Positions 24,442 to 33,406 of a stretch of 64,000 bases of DNA are shown here, piece by piece; within the stretch, counting starts at the first letter, position 1; each line of letters starts with the position of its first letter. Made by a program: the position numbers and the translations under genes. Source of the DNA: Prosthecobacter vanneervenii (lineage in GTDB: Bacteria; Verrucomicrobiota; Verrucomicrobiia; Verrucomicrobiales; Verrucomicrobiaceae); the NCBI RefSeq assembly GCF_014203095.1, contig NZ_JACHIG010000003.1, positions 62,001 to 126,000 on the forward strand. The letters run 5' to 3'. The notes below the pieces were generated by a model. The model was not told the origin of the DNA, did no database searches, and saw only the letters and a program-made list of their open reading frames with translations.

Positions 24442-26874
24442 TCAAATCCTCGACGCCAAAAGCTCGCGTAGACTCAGCACTCTGGGATCGGCTAATCGGT
24501 TGCCCAGTGTTTTCTTGCGGTAAGACCGTCGTGCCTCGTAGTCTTCCAGTTTTTTCCCAAGCTCGACGCCATCCCACTTCTTCCCGTCAAAAGCATGATC
24601 TGGCTCCACTTCGAAGATGGCATAAATTTCGCCGCTGGCTGCACCGGGGTAGCCGCTGCCTTTCAAGTCATTCGCAGTGAATACTCTGTATCCCGGCTTG
24701 GAGTCCTTCAGCCGCAGCAGGCCATCGGCCACCTTTCGCTTATGAGTGAACAGAAGCACATGCCGGGCACTCGCAAACTCAGGAGAAACATTCCACGATC
24801 CAGGTCGATCTCCCAGTCTCACCACAGCAAACCCACTCTTCAGAGTCCATTCCAGCTGCTCGGGGCTGTTATACCATGCCACTACCACATGATGTTCAGC
24901 AGGCGGCAGCGCACGCCCCGTGTCACTCATTTCATCGCGTTCAGCGAGCACCAGGTTGCCATACGGCACTGGAGCTTCGTGCAATTTATATGATTCCGCT
25001 GTGTGGAAAGTCGCACGTTCGCGGGCTGTCGTCCGGTTGGAGAGATGCTCGATCACTTCATCCAAGAAAATTCGCAATGCCTCCATGCCATCCGCTGTAC
25101 CATCACTGCGAGGGCGGATGGCAAAAGCACCCAGCCCCGGCAGCACTTCATGGAAACCTTCAAACTCCGCAAACTTCTTCCCATCACCTGGCATGCCGGG
25201 ATAGAGGACATAGGCACCAGCAGAGCGGCGGATAGCATCGCGATAGGCGTGCATCTTGAGCAGGTCAGCATATTTTGCCGCCGTAGGCGGGGACTTCTCG
25301 GTTGCGGCGCGGTCTTGGATGAAGTCATCGTCCTCTTCACTGCCGAACATCACCTGAACATTCTCCACGCGATACTTTGCATCAAAATGGACGTGCACCA
25401 ACATGTCGCAGGCTTCCGCTTCATTCCTGTCGAACTCCGCAGGCCAAATCGTGATTGTGTAATCCGGCTGAACCCCCCGCGTCCAGCTTCCGCCTTTCTG
25501 ATGGTCACGATTGCGAGCAAATTTCTTATTGAAATGAAACTCCGCTTTCAGGGTCCGCTTTGCCGAGGCCGACAAAGCACCACCGATAGGCGATTGTAAC
25601 TCGATGCCTCGCTGGAGCTTTAGACGCGGCAATCCTGCATCCTTTTCCACCAAGACCGAATGCAGCGGAGCCGTGCATTCGAACTTGCTACGGAACAGCG
25701 CCTCAAGTTGGAAGAACAGCCAATACTCGTAGAGCGTAGCAACATTCCGCGCCCCGCCACGCCAAATTTCGTTTCCACCATCCCAGGCAAGCTGCGCGCC
25801 CACATGGAACTGCAGCCACAGATTCAATATCTCACGATAGCCAGGCTTGCGTTGCAGCACCGGACTACCTAGGGGCAGCAGTTCAGGTCGTGATACATCA
25901 GGAAGAAAGCCACGTCCTAGCAGCGTATCCAGCCGACTGCGCAAACGTGCCACTTCACGCAGCAAACGTACGTTGTCCGTATTAACCGCATCCGTCGCAT
26001 CTCGACCCAGCATTCCTGCAACCTCCGCAAGGAAGTCGCGAAACTCCACCAACACCATCTTCACAAAGCGGTTCTCCCCCGTGTCCAGAAAGTCCGTTCG
26101 CTTCATCACTTGAATTCGCACAGGCAAACTTGTCAGTGCCGGATGCATCGCACGAAGTGGATGCCCTTCTGGCAGCGCTATGCGGTCGCCAGCCTTGCCT
26201 AGTTGACGTACAAAATCTCGACCCGGTTTAAATGGGCGTGAAATCGACTGTTCCTGCGCCTCATTTTCCAGCAGGCGATGCGGATTTCGTAACACCTCAT
26301 CCACCGCGCCGCGAAACGCCACCGACTCAAGTGTGTGACGCAGAAACTCCAATTGCTGCTCCAACATCGCTCGGTTGTCCTTCCATGCCGACGACAACCG
26401 CAGCCGCGTTGGTGCCCGGCTGTCCAGAAGCAAACCCATGCACTTTTCTGCGATACAGTTCAGCATCCCACGATAATGCTCGCGATAGCGCAACTTGATC
26501 GAGCGCACCTCAACCGCTCCGCACGCCACCACCTCATTTCCGCGCATCAGTTTCAGCGGCAGCACCCCGCATTGATCGCCCGGCTCGATCAACCCGCCTC
26601 CATCGCCTGCTGGGCTCGCCGACACACCACGCTCCTCTGAGAGCGAAAGCCCCGCATCACCTACGATCTTGTAAAGGTAGCGCCCACGCTCCCGCAGTTG
26701 CACTGACTCCTCATTTTGCGCTTCGGCCTCTGCTTCACTCAAGCGAATCAGGTCTGCAGCCTCGCCCGTAGCCCCTTTGTCCTTGCGCGTACTCCAGATC
26801 ATCACCTTCGCCACCTCACGGCCCTGATCATTACGACAGGACACAGTCACTGGGTTTTGTGCTTCCGCAGGCAT
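24442..26874 (-). CDS. DUF2357 nuclease subunit of defence operon
   Basis: An 810-residue protein, last in the operon. Residues about 110-400 are a DUF2357-type helical region, with the family TGENRFVK at 265-272 and LYEYWLFFQLE at 381-391. A PD-(D/E)XK nuclease core follows: PDY at 470-472, the catalytic DAKYR at 498-502, and the supporting helix MHAYRDAI at 541-548. From about 660 to 810 there is a separate domain (HHVVVAWYNSPEQLEW, then GYRVFTANDL and YAIFEVEP) that resembles PUA/EVE-type modified-base readers only loosely. It would be the DNA-cleaving partner of the McrB-like ATPase. The start is 3 bases after the upstream stop. No signal peptide or membrane segment. Confidence 0.85.
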   Translation of the reverse strand: MPAEAQNPVTVSCRNDQGREVAKVMIWSTRKDKGATGEAADLIRLSEAEAEAQNEESVQLRERGRYLYKIVGDAGLSLSEERGVSASPAGDGGGLIEPGDQCGVLPLKLMRGNEVVACGAVEVRSIKLRYREHYRGMLNCIAEKCMGLLLDSRAPTRLRLSSAWKDNRAMLEQQLEFLRHTLESVAFRGAVDEVLRNPHRLLENEAQEQSISRPFKPGRDFVRQLGKAGDRIALPEGHPLRAMHPALTSLPVRIQVMKRTDFLDTGENRFVKMVLVEFRDFLAEVAGMLGRDATDAVNTDNVRLLREVARLRSRLDTLLGRGFLPDVSRPELLPLGSPVLQRKPGYREILNLWLQFHVGAQLAWDGGNEIWRGGARNVATLYEYWLFFQLEALFRSKFECTAPLHSVLVEKDAGLPRLKLQRGIELQSPIGGALSASAKRTLKAEFHFNKKFARNRDHQKGGSWTRGVQPDYTITIWPAEFDRNEAEACDMLVHVHFDAKYRVENVQVMFGSEEDDDFIQDRAATEKSPPTAAKYADLLKMHAYRDAIRRSAGAYVLYPGMPGDGKKFAEFEGFHEVLPGLGAFAIRPRSDGTADGMEALRIFLDEVIEHLSNRTTARERATFHTAESYKLHEAPVPYGNLVLAERDEMSDTGRALPPAEHHVVVAWYNSPEQLEWTLKSGFAVVRLGDRPGSWNVSPEFASARHVLLFTHKRKVADGLLRLKDSKPGYRVFTANDLKGSGYPGAASGEIYAIFEVEPDHAFDGKKWDGVELGKKLEDYEARRSYRKKTLGNRLADPRVLSLRELLASRI

Positions 26875-26877
26875 CGG

Positions 26878-28371
26878 TCACGCTTCGGCAAAGGTCACAA
26901 ACTGATCTCGCACCAGCTTCTGGTGCATTCTGAGAATTTTATCAAAGCTCAGAGGAAAGCGCGCTTGCCCCCTTGAGACCGTAAGCTTCTTGGCCACGGA
27001 ATCGGGAGAACGCGCATCATCCTCAGCCTCACCCGCTAACGCACAGGCTTTCAGGTAATCTTCTGCACGCTGCGTCCCACGTGGCGTCCCACATGCGTAT
27101 GCTAGTGCCCACAGCAGGCCTTCCAATTTCGTGCGGCTGCCATGCAGCTTCGGCAATAGCTTTTGCACTATCACCGCATCCATTGCAGGCTCAAACCACG
27201 TGGCATCTGCCTCCTCATGTCCGCCCAGTTCTTTGTAGAAGTGGATGAACCGCCCTGCTTCGTAGCTTGTACGGTAGCCAAACTCTGCGTGGTGCTTTTG
27301 CAGCAGGGTAAAAAAAAGCAGCATTTCTTCCTTAAAGCGGTCCTTCACCTCTGCTGGCACCGTGATTCGCTTGTTTGCCGCAAGTGCCACGAAGCCGGGA
27401 CCGAAAACCGCCCCCTTTCCGTCCAGTTCTTCCAAACGCACCGCTTGGGGAGATTCCAGAAACGCAGCGATCTCAGCCGCCTCCATACGGAACTCGATCA
27501 CGTTCGCCCGGTCTAGCACCTTGGGTGAGAACATGTAAGTCGTTTCATCAACATTCACAGTACCGATAATGAAGAGATTCGACGGCAACTTAGTGGATTG
27601 CGGCACAGACTCTCCGTTCCCCTTTCGCTCAGCATCTTGATGCAATGGAATCGCCTCGTCAGACTCGATAGCGGACAGGATATCGGCAAAATACCGCTCT
27701 ACATGAGAAAGATTCATCTCGTCTAAAATCAGGAAATGCGGTGTGCCAGAATTCTCAGGCTTGGCGGCACGCAGAATCAAATCCAGAGCGGCACGCGACA
27801 CATAACGACCCGCATCAATCCCATCAGCATATCCAAGGATTGCATCAGTTCCGGTCCAATCCGCGCCAACAGGAATCAACACATGAGCTGTGTTCTGTGG
27901 GTCATCCGCAACATGACTTAGCCACCGGGCGAAGGCTTGGGCAAGTTTAGTTTTGCCCGACCCCGCCAACCCAGTCAAAACAAGGAAACGTTTTGCTAAC
28001 AAAGACGCTAGTAGCCGCTTGACGCGCCCTTCACCTACCGCCATCACCGCTGTACAATCGTTATTGAATACAGCCAGCAAGTTTCCTGCTTCGAGCGCCA
28101 TACCAGCTTGCTCGGCATCATCAGCTTGAGCGAATCTATATTCGGGCACTTTACTTCCAGCTCGCTTTTCAGTCGCCGCATTGCGGATCTTTCCGGTGGG
28201 AACAATATATCCTTTTCGCGTTAGTTTTACCACAGCACCAGGGCGGCGAGTGCTAGGCACTTCTTCATCCGCATAAGCCCAGATCTGGTCCACGCTGAAC
28301 GTGGCGTCTGCGCCTATTTCTTCCTTCATTTTTGCAAGCGCCTGTTGCGCAATTTCAAATGGTTCGGACAT
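26878..28371 (-). CDS. McrB-like AAA+ ATPase
   Basis: A 497-residue motor subunit. Residues 1-80 form a small domain with a winged-helix-like pattern (TFSVDQIWAYADEEVPS, then KLTRKGYIVPTGK) that may contact DNA or the methyltransferase. The AAA+ core has Walker A GLAGSGKT (134-141), the McrB-family GADWTGTDAILGY (169-181), Walker B FLILDEMN (213-220) and the sensor/arginine-finger block TVNVDETTYMFSPKVLDRAN (271-290). McrB relatives are GTPases or ATPases that translocate DNA and drive a nuclease. It is separated by 4 and 3 bases from its neighbours, so the three genes are one transcript. Confidence 0.92.
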   Translation of the reverse strand: MSEPFEIAQQALAKMKEEIGADATFSVDQIWAYADEEVPSTRRPGAVVKLTRKGYIVPTGKIRNAATEKRAGSKVPEYRFAQADDAEQAGMALEAGNLLAVFNNDCTAVMAVGEGRVKRLLASLLAKRFLVLTGLAGSGKTKLAQAFARWLSHVADDPQNTAHVLIPVGADWTGTDAILGYADGIDAGRYVSRAALDLILRAAKPENSGTPHFLILDEMNLSHVERYFADILSAIESDEAIPLHQDAERKGNGESVPQSTKLPSNLFIIGTVNVDETTYMFSPKVLDRANVIEFRMEAAEIAAFLESPQAVRLEELDGKGAVFGPGFVALAANKRITVPAEVKDRFKEEMLLFFTLLQKHHAEFGYRTSYEAGRFIHFYKELGGHEEADATWFEPAMDAVIVQKLLPKLHGSRTKLEGLLWALAYACGTPRGTQRAEDYLKACALAGEAEDDARSPDSVAKKLTVSRGQARFPLSFDKILRMHQKLVRDQFVTFAEA

Positions 28372-28375
28372 AGCG

Positions 28376-29710
28376 TTAAATGTGTTCGTCTAGATGCACT
28401 GCCACTGTATTTCCAATTGCACGCGCCAGAAGAGGAGGCACGGCTTCGCCAATCATATCTAAGCCAACACCAAGATTATCGGTGGCTCTCTTTTCATCGT
28501 CTGACGTGTGAAATGTAAACGAGTCATCGAAGCTCTGCAGTCTCGCAGCTTCTCTGATTGTGATGCCTCGGTTCATCTCGGGATGCGTGAATCTACCCGA
28601 ACCGAGGAAATTAGCGTTAGCCGTGATTGTTAATGCCGGACGATCCCACGCCAGCCTTGTGTAAGCGCTCCAATAGTAGCGCTTGTAAAAAACGGGGATG
28701 ATTCGCCCTTCGGCTTCCAATCGCTTACGAGCCTGCTTTTCGGTTTCGCCACTGGCGACCGCATTTGCTACCAGCTTCTCATAGCGTTTCTGTAATCGTG
28801 CACTGGCGTCGTCCCAAGTCTCCCCCTGACGCATCTCCTTTATGATCTCGATAACTTGGCGCTGATAGCTGCGGGTGATATGGTTGTATGCAAACTGCTT
28901 CGAAGTTCTCATCAGCTTGGCAAACGCATTGTCTGCCTTTTTGGTGTACCCCCCCTTGCTCCCTCCCAAAGACTCATGCAATGGCGCATCATAAGGCAGG
29001 TCACTGATGGCGTCTTGCACAGTGACCCAAGGCTGACCATTCCATCCTGCGAGTAATTCAGGGTCGCCGTGGGTTTGCACGGGGAGTGTTAAAGGACCTA
29101 GGCGGGAAGCCACAATGACTGCTCGCTGGCGAAGCTGGGGCACACCGTAATCTGCCGCATTTAGAATGCCGCATGACACCTTGTAGCCCATCTCAATTAA
29201 TATCTCTTCGACCTGTTGAGCGATCCCTCCCTTCTTGCCGTCGTGATAATGGCTTAGAAATTGAGGCACATTTTCAATGACTACCACTTTAGGGTTGAGT
29301 GCCGCAGCAACCTCGAGGAACCGTAGCACCAAATCATTGCGGGGGTCTTGATCGAGTTTGTTGTAGCCACCAAACGACACGATTTCCGAATCCTTCCGCG
29401 CCTCCGTTCGCCTCATCTGAGAAAAGCCTTGGCAGGGAGGTCCCCCAATCAGGCAATCAAGCGTTTCAATGCCTTTAGCGGTAATCAAGGCTTTAATTTT
29501 TCTGTCTGGCACATCTCGAATATCTCCCAAAATCGTAGCGGGCACATGCTCACCGTGGGAGTGGTTCTTTTCGAAAGTTTTGAGGGCAAATTTCTTGACG
29601 TCATTTCCCAAAACGGTTTGGAACCTGCCGGTCCGCCAGAACCCATGTGAAAAGCCTCCACAGCCACAGAACAGCTCCGCTACAGTATATGATTTTGATG
29701 GTTGAACCAT
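28376..29710 (-). CDS. DNA (cytosine-5) methyltransferase
   Basis: A C5 cytosine methyltransferase with all major motifs: I (AELFCGCGGF), IV (GGPPCQGFSQ, catalytic Cys), VI (ENVPQF), VIII (QLRQRAVIVASR), IX (RPALTITANANF) and X (GNTVAV). The target-recognition region lies between VIII and IX and is about 150 residues long, so it probably recognises one specific sequence. I prefer the ATG at 29710 (444 residues, MVQPSKSYTVAELF); extending to 29770 needs a TTG start and adds 20 residues without family support. It is first in the operon with the ATPase and nuclease, so it likely protects host DNA from them. Confidence 0.93.
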   Translation of the reverse strand: MVQPSKSYTVAELFCGCGGFSHGFWRTGRFQTVLGNDVKKFALKTFEKNHSHGEHVPATILGDIRDVPDRKIKALITAKGIETLDCLIGGPPCQGFSQMRRTEARKDSEIVSFGGYNKLDQDPRNDLVLRFLEVAAALNPKVVVIENVPQFLSHYHDGKKGGIAQQVEEILIEMGYKVSCGILNAADYGVPQLRQRAVIVASRLGPLTLPVQTHGDPELLAGWNGQPWVTVQDAISDLPYDAPLHESLGGSKGGYTKKADNAFAKLMRTSKQFAYNHITRSYQRQVIEIIKEMRQGETWDDASARLQKRYEKLVANAVASGETEKQARKRLEAEGRIIPVFYKRYYWSAYTRLAWDRPALTITANANFLGSGRFTHPEMNRGITIREAARLQSFDDSFTFHTSDDEKRATDNLGVGLDMIGEAVPPLLARAIGNTVAVHLDEHI

Positions 29711-29875
29711 TTTTGACTGATGTTTTAGGCGGGTCAAACTAGCGCTCAGGACTTCTGTGTCACAACACAAAATGTTTCACAACCACTCATGCTGAGTGTG
29801 GCGACGGAATCAGTCGCACATACGGGTTGCTTTTGATACTGGTGCAGCTGCCTGCTGACGTGTGGCGGAGTGGTG

Positions 29876-30010
29876 GGAAGACGCTGCTAGAGAGCGCGGG
29901 GTGTAAAGGAAGCGCTGGCTTTGCTCTCCGGATTTGGGGCGACTTTCCAGGGGTGGCGCTCGCTGCGCGAACTTACCCCTGGCTACCGGCTGCATCCCCT
30001 CCGGGGATGA
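29876..30010 (+). repeat. Intergenic repeat, copy A
   Basis: A ~135-bp element beginning GGAAGACGCTGCT, similar to 30350-30487 in the same orientation. It contains a long hairpin with CCAGGGGT and ACCCCTGG arms (29947-29982) and a short one, CATCCCCTCCGGGGATG. The arms are conserved between copies while the loop differs, as in REP-like elements. It occupies most of the gap upstream of the methyltransferase. Confidence 0.7.
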
Positions 30011-30017
30011 GAGAGCT

Positions 30018-30251
30018 TCACGCCTGACGCCGGGCTGAGAAGTGGGCTAGAAATTCCTGATGGCTGATCTCTTGGGAGGGGTCTTGGTCCATTTCGGTCT
30101 CGCGCTGGTTGAGCAGGGTTTCGAGCTCGTCTGGCGCGAGGTCATCGGCGGAAGTGCCGACGGAGTCCCATAGACCTGTGGCGACACGGCAGCGGTCGGC
30201 AGGGGTGAGCTGCAGGGCGGCATCCATGATGGCTTCGTAGGTGATGGACAT
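30018..30251 (-). CDS. Addiction-module antitoxin-like protein
   Basis: A 77-residue acidic protein, opening MSITYEAIMDAALQLTPADR, which fits the small putative addiction-module component family (TIGR02574 type) usually paired with a RelE/ParE toxin. No toxin frame of about 90-100 residues follows it on the minus strand: its stop is at 30018 and the next minus-strand gene is the methyltransferase 300 bases away. It is therefore an orphan or a relic. It sits between two direct copies of an intergenic repeat. Confidence 0.7.
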   Translation of the reverse strand: MSITYEAIMDAALQLTPADRCRVATGLWDSVGTSADDLAPDELETLLNQRETEMDQDPSQEISHQEFLAHFSARRQA

Positions 30252-30349
30252 GGGTGATTGTAAACCGGAAAGGAGAGAGAGACAACCGGGAGGTGGCGGG
30301 TGGTCGGTGGTGGGGCTTTTGAAAGCGTTGTGATTGTGGCGGTGGGGCT

Positions 30350-30487
30350 GGAAGACGCTGCTGGAGGGCGCGGTGTGAGAAGGGAGCTCTGGGTTTGCTA
30401 CCCGGATTGGTGGCGTGGATTTCCAGGGGTGGTCGCTCGTTCCTCGCTCGACCCCTGGCTACCTTCTTTGACCCCTCCGGGGTCCTG
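30350..30487 (+). repeat. Intergenic repeat, copy B
   Basis: Second copy of the element at 29876-30010, with the same opening (GGAAGACGCTGCT) and a hairpin CCAGGGGT/ACCCCTGG at 30423-30458, then GACCCCTCCGGGGTC at 30470-30484. The region 30252-30775 has no gene apart from these repeats and the palindromes listed next. Confidence 0.7.
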
Positions 30488-30576
30488 ATCTAGTGGCTGC
30501 GCCATTGTGGGAAGGAGTGACCGCATCACTTGGAGTGCGTCATTGTTAACGCGGAGTGTGTGGGAGTCGCGAAGCG

Positions 30577-30617
30577 CCGCACAGGGGATTGCCTTCGGCT
30601 GGCTTCGCGTTGTGCGG
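30577..30617. repeat. Degenerate CCGCACA palindrome
   Basis: CCGCACAG and TGTGCGG arms are separated by about 26 bases, followed by TACTATGCTAGGGCG, which resembles the tail of the tidy element at 30710. It looks like a diverged or interrupted copy of the same repeat. Confidence 0.5.
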
Positions 30618-30709
30618 ACGTACTATGCTAGGGCGTTTGTGGGAGCCGGAGAGGGGGCTGTGGGTTCTGCGTGAGGGGTGAGTGACTCGTGGGTCAGGGG
30701 CGTGGCGAG

Positions 30710-30729
30710 CCGCACAGAGGACTGTGCGG
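30710..30729. repeat. Dispersed palindromic element, single copy
   Basis: CCGCACAGAGGACTGTGCGG, a perfect 8-bp stem with AGGA loop, followed by ACCACTATGCTGGCGC. The same core is repeated five times at 43411-43810 and occurs once at 57573-57592. Confidence 0.85.
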
Positions 30730-30775
30730 ACCACTATGCTGGCGCATTCGCGATGCGCCATAATGCTTCCACGCC

Positions 30776-33184
30776 TTATTTGGCGGGGAGGATCTGGACG
30801 GCGTCTAAGTGCACGTTTCCGCCGGCGTTGGTGGTGCGGAAAATCACTGCGGACTCTTCACCTGCATTGAACTTGTAAGTGCCCAAGCTGTAAGCGCCTT
30901 GGGGGTCTTTGGGGGACTTGGTTTGATCGACGGTGACTTGTTTTTCGCCGTCGGCGGTGAGGAGGGTGATGGGGGCGGATTTGGCGCGGTTTTCGTGGGG
31001 CTGGAAGTAGATGCGGACTTCGTAGCTGCCCGTTTGTTTCACGCTGAAGGGGAAGCGGGCGCTGGCGGCTTTGTCGCTGCTGTAGCTGTAGTGGTTGCCG
31101 ACGTAGGGCTTGAGGCCTTCGCCGTGGGTCCATTTGCCGGTGAACTCGGCTTCGGTGTCGTCGATGACGATGCCTTCGAGCTTTTTGGGGTCGATGCTGT
31201 CGGCGGAGGAGCCGGGAGGGGGGAGGTCGGGGAGTTTTTTGGCGTTGGCGGGGAGGTAGAGATTTCCTTCGAGGGTGTCGCGGCGCATGGCGCCGGGCTG
31301 TGACATGAGGTCTTTGAGGATGTCGAGGTACTGCTCGTAGACGCCGCGGGGGGTGGTGTGATGGCGGACGCAGATCCAGGCGGCTTTGCCGACGACTTCT
31401 CCCATCATGCCGCAGGTGCGCATGACGCGGGTGGAGCCGAGGGCGTGGCGCTCGACGGAGATGGTGCGGCCGGCCATGAAGAGATTGCCGATGTCTTTGC
31501 TGTAGAAGCAGCGGTAGGGGACGGGGTAGCCGTTTTTGCGGTCGGTGTGCTTGCCGAATTCGGCGCGGGAGATGAAGGGATTGTCGGGGAAGTTTTTGGC
31601 GTACTGCTCTTTGGGATAGTGCAGGTCCTGGTCCCAGGTGGTGGGGACGCAGCCGTCGGGATGGATGATGCCTTTGACCATGTCTTCGCCATTGAGGATC
31701 ATATCTCCAACGATGCGGCGGGATTCGCGGGGGCCGCCGATGTAGGCGAGCCAGGTGAGGTCGAAGTCGGCGTATTTTTCGGCCTTGAGGGTTTTGAGGG
31801 CGGAGACGGCTCCGTAAACGGCGCGGAAGTTGTGGTCGCGGATGAGCTCGAGGTCGTTGAGGGGGTGCTTGTCGAAGCCGCTTTCCCAGAACCACTCGCC
31901 GTGGACGTAGTCTTCGGGGGCGGGTGTGGGGGTGTAGCCGAGGTCGTAGCCTTTCATGTTTTCGGCGTTCTTTTTGCCGACGGGGGCGAGGGCTTTGGGC
32001 TCAGGGAAGTCTTCCAATGTGAGGGGGAGGGCCCAGGGGGTGGCGGGCCAGGTGACGGGGTGCTTCAAATTCTGCATGACCCACATGTTGCTCATGCCCA
32101 TACGGCCTTTTTCTTCCATCATGAACTCGGCTCCGGCGAGGGCGCCGACGCTGCCGTGGCCGGTGCAGTCCACGAAGAGCTTGCCGAGGAAGCGGGTTTC
32201 TTTGCCGGTTTTGGTGTCGAGGCCGATGACGGAGCGGATGGTGTGGGTGGGTTTGCCGGAGGCTGAGGCGGAACCGGAGGCAACCGGGACGGTTGCGCTA
32301 CTTGTCATCTCGACGCCGTAAACGTGGGTATTGAGGAAGAGCTGGATCGTTTTCTCGGCTTTGACGGTGTCTTCCTTGAGCTTGTCATTAAACTCCTGGG
32401 GGGAGGCGGCGGGGCTGTTGCTGGCGCGGTCGGCGAACTCTTCGACGATCTCGCCGAGGTGGGGGTAGAGGCCGCGGCGGGTGCCTCCCATGGCCCAGAC
32501 CTGGATCTCGCTGGAGCCGTTGCCACCGAGGACGGGGCGATTTTGGATGAAGGCGACCTTGAGGCCCTGGCGTGCGCCGGAGATGGCGGCGCCCATGCCG
32601 GAGTAGCCGCCGCCGATGACGACGAGGTCGAACTCGGAGGTCTCGGGAGCTTTCTCTGGGAGGCCGAGGAGCTGACGGCGGAGCTTATTGGTAGCGGCGA
32701 GGTCGGCGGGCGGGGTGAAGTCTTCGCCGTCTTTGGCGAGGATGAGGGCGTCGATGCGGCCATCGAAGCCGGTGAGGTCGTGGAGGGCGAGGGTGGCCTT
32801 GCCGCCGGAGAGTTTGACGGGTCCGGCTTTTTCCCACTGCCAGTCTTTGCCGGTGGTGCCGAATTCGTGGTCGAGGGTGGTGCCGTTGACGGTGATCTGG
32901 AAGCGCCCGGGGGCGCCGGTGGCATTGAAGGGGGCGACCCAGTTTTTGGTGCGGGCCCAGAGGGTGTAGGTGCCGGCGGGGAGCTCGATGCTGGTGGTGG
33001 CGTCTTTGACGGGCTTGCCCATGCCGTGGGCCATAAGGTAGGGGGAGCCCATGATGTCGATAAACTGGGTGTCGAGGACCCAGCCGCCGGGGGAGGAGAA
33101 GGATTCGGCCTCAAGCCAGAGGGGCTGCGCGTGGGCCGCAGCGGCGGTGAGGGTGAGGAGGGTGGCGAGGAGGGCGGATTTCAT
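30776..33184 (-). CDS. Exported FAD-dependent oxidoreductase, golvesin-tailed
   Basis: An 802-residue exported protein with signal peptide (MKSALLATLLTLTAAAAHA), a carbohydrate-binding-like beta domain (about 22-155), an FAD-binding oxidoreductase domain opening FDLVVIGGGYSGMGAAISGA, and a C-terminal golvesin/xanthan-lyase-type beta domain (about 670-802, YVGNHYSYSSDKAASARF). Such proteins are frequent in PVC bacteria and are thought to act on carbohydrate-derived substrates in the periplasm. I took the ATG at 33184; the frame runs open for 89 more residues upstream but that part is low-complexity and Pro/Ser-rich. It has strong C bias on its coding strand. Confidence 0.82.
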   Translation of the reverse strand: MKSALLATLLTLTAAAAHAQPLWLEAESFSSPGGWVLDTQFIDIMGSPYLMAHGMGKPVKDATTSIELPAGTYTLWARTKNWVAPFNATGAPGRFQITVNGTTLDHEFGTTGKDWQWEKAGPVKLSGGKATLALHDLTGFDGRIDALILAKDGEDFTPPADLAATNKLRRQLLGLPEKAPETSEFDLVVIGGGYSGMGAAISGARQGLKVAFIQNRPVLGGNGSSEIQVWAMGGTRRGLYPHLGEIVEEFADRASNSPAASPQEFNDKLKEDTVKAEKTIQLFLNTHVYGVEMTSSATVPVASGSASASGKPTHTIRSVIGLDTKTGKETRFLGKLFVDCTGHGSVGALAGAEFMMEEKGRMGMSNMWVMQNLKHPVTWPATPWALPLTLEDFPEPKALAPVGKKNAENMKGYDLGYTPTPAPEDYVHGEWFWESGFDKHPLNDLELIRDHNFRAVYGAVSALKTLKAEKYADFDLTWLAYIGGPRESRRIVGDMILNGEDMVKGIIHPDGCVPTTWDQDLHYPKEQYAKNFPDNPFISRAEFGKHTDRKNGYPVPYRCFYSKDIGNLFMAGRTISVERHALGSTRVMRTCGMMGEVVGKAAWICVRHHTTPRGVYEQYLDILKDLMSQPGAMRRDTLEGNLYLPANAKKLPDLPPPGSSADSIDPKKLEGIVIDDTEAEFTGKWTHGEGLKPYVGNHYSYSSDKAASARFPFSVKQTGSYEVRIYFQPHENRAKSAPITLLTADGEKQVTVDQTKSPKDPQGAYSLGTYKFNAGEESAVIFRTTNAGGNVHLDAVQILPAK

Positions 33185-33406
33185 GGTTGCGGGTGGTTTT
33201 AAACGACGGCGAGGGGGGAAAGCAATCGTGGAGTGTTTGTTACGGTAACAGGGGGAGGAGTTTAAAGTTTGAAGTTTCAGGTTTAAAGTTGGAGGAGGTG
33301 GGGGTGGATGAGAAGGCGATGGAAGAGGTCGGATGAGGCTGGCCGAAAGAGGGGAAAGACGGGGAAAAAAGATTTTGAGTGAGGCTTTTGGTGCTGCGGA
33401 GCGGAT

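Noticed and set aside
29711-29770. 20-residue N-terminal extension of the methyltransferase
   Set aside because: It would need a TTG start and adds sequence with no family support; the ATG at 29710 is better.
30018-30251. Complete toxin-antitoxin pair
   Set aside because: No toxin-sized frame adjoins the antitoxin on either side.
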